DNA from: Rhodospirillaceae bacterium UBA4468
GTDB lineage: Bacteria > Pseudomonadota > Alphaproteobacteria > Rhodospirillales > Casp-alpha2
Assembly (NCBI GenBank): GCA_002389385.1
Contig: DGOK01000054.1
Location: forward strand, 65,574 to 71,546
Direction of reading: 5' to 3'
DNA length: 5,973 nt
In this document: positions 5,738 to 5,973 of the stretch, piece by piece
Layout of the letters: every line of letters begins with the position of its first letter
Position numbering within the stretch: the stretch's first letter is position 1
The notes under the pieces: generated by a model
Seen by the model: only the letters and a program-made list of their open reading frames with translations
What the model was told of the DNA's origin: nothing
The model's database searches: none
Program-made: the position numbers and the translations under genes

Positions 5738-5973
5738 ATGATTATTGGTACTTCTATGCGCGCTTTCTCGATAGCAGCTCTAACAAGCCTTCTTTTTGGC
5801 TGTGCTTTAGCGCGAGATCTAAGTGATAGCAGACGCGCTCCAAAAATATATGAAACTGTTCTTTCACCCTCTTTAAGTAATATTCTGCGTGAGCTGGAAA
5901 CAAATCAAGTTCCATCTTTTTCTAGTATCACGACAACACCATCTAGCTCTGAAAACTGTCCTAAGTTTTATGG
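5738..5973 (+). CDS. Unrecognised exported or lipoprotein-like protein (3' end beyond window)
   Basis: An open frame of 78 codons starts 17 bases after the integrase stop and leaves the window without a stop. The N-terminus has a signal-peptide shape: one Arg at residue 8, a hydrophobic stretch at about 9-21, then LFGC (19-22), a fair lipobox, followed by ALA (23-25), which could instead be a signal peptidase I site. The Phe at lipobox position -2 is less usual. The rest seen so far is Ser/Thr-rich with a second Cys in SENCPKF. GGGGAGGG (5721-5728), 9 bases before ATG 5738, supports that start; ATG 5756 is an alternative with a shorter signal but no ribosome site. I do not recognise the family. 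Close spacing and shared strand suggest co-transcription with the integrase as cargo. GC is low (22 of 60 at 5821-5880). Confidence 0.65.
   Translation, partial: MIIGTSMRAFSIAALTSLLFGCALARDLSDSRRAPKIYETVLSPSLSNILRELETNQVPSFSSITTTPSSSENCPKFY

Overview
The window looks like chromosomal DNA from an alphaproteobacterium of moderate GC content, with the left edge of an integrated element at its right-hand end. The assignment rests on three things: an EPSP synthase closest in memory to the Agrobacterium class II type, a FYDLN_acid family protein (typical of Alphaproteobacteria), and the order rpsA-cmk-aroA read away from a divergent FYDLN_acid gene and a tRNA-Ala. Genus cannot be read from this sequence.

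Positions 1-3864 are housekeeping genes on the minus strand, transcribed aroA -> cmk -> rpsA. aroA (EPSP synthase, GTG start) and cmk (cytidylate kinase) overlap by 4 bases and are almost certainly translationally coupled. rpsA (30S ribosomal protein S1, six S1 domains) follows after a 144-base gap holding several small inverted repeats, and its 3' end runs off the window at base 1. Together they serve the shikimate pathway, pyrimidine nucleotide supply and translation.

A 187-base divergent intergenic region separates aroA from a plus-strand gene (4052-4378) for a small zinc-ribbon-like, extremely acidic protein of the FYDLN_acid family, function unknown. It is followed by a hairpin, a probable promoter and tRNA-Ala(GGC) at 4542-4617 with an encoded CCA.

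Immediately after the tRNA the character changes. GC falls: a sampled 60-base line in aroA, 3061-3120, has 37 G+C, while 5821-5880 has 22. A complete tyrosine recombinase follows (4746-5720), in the same orientation as the tRNA. Between tRNA and integrase lie an exact match to the IHF consensus, a 7-bp inverted repeat and a perfect 11-bp tandem repeat. This is the classical layout of an att site in a tRNA 3' end, with the element extending right beyond the window. The only cargo visible is the first 78 codons of a small exported or lipoprotein-like protein directly after the integrase.

No undescribed system can be demonstrated here. The most interesting part is the tRNA-integrase junction and the unknown cargo it opens; the element's body and far end are not in view.
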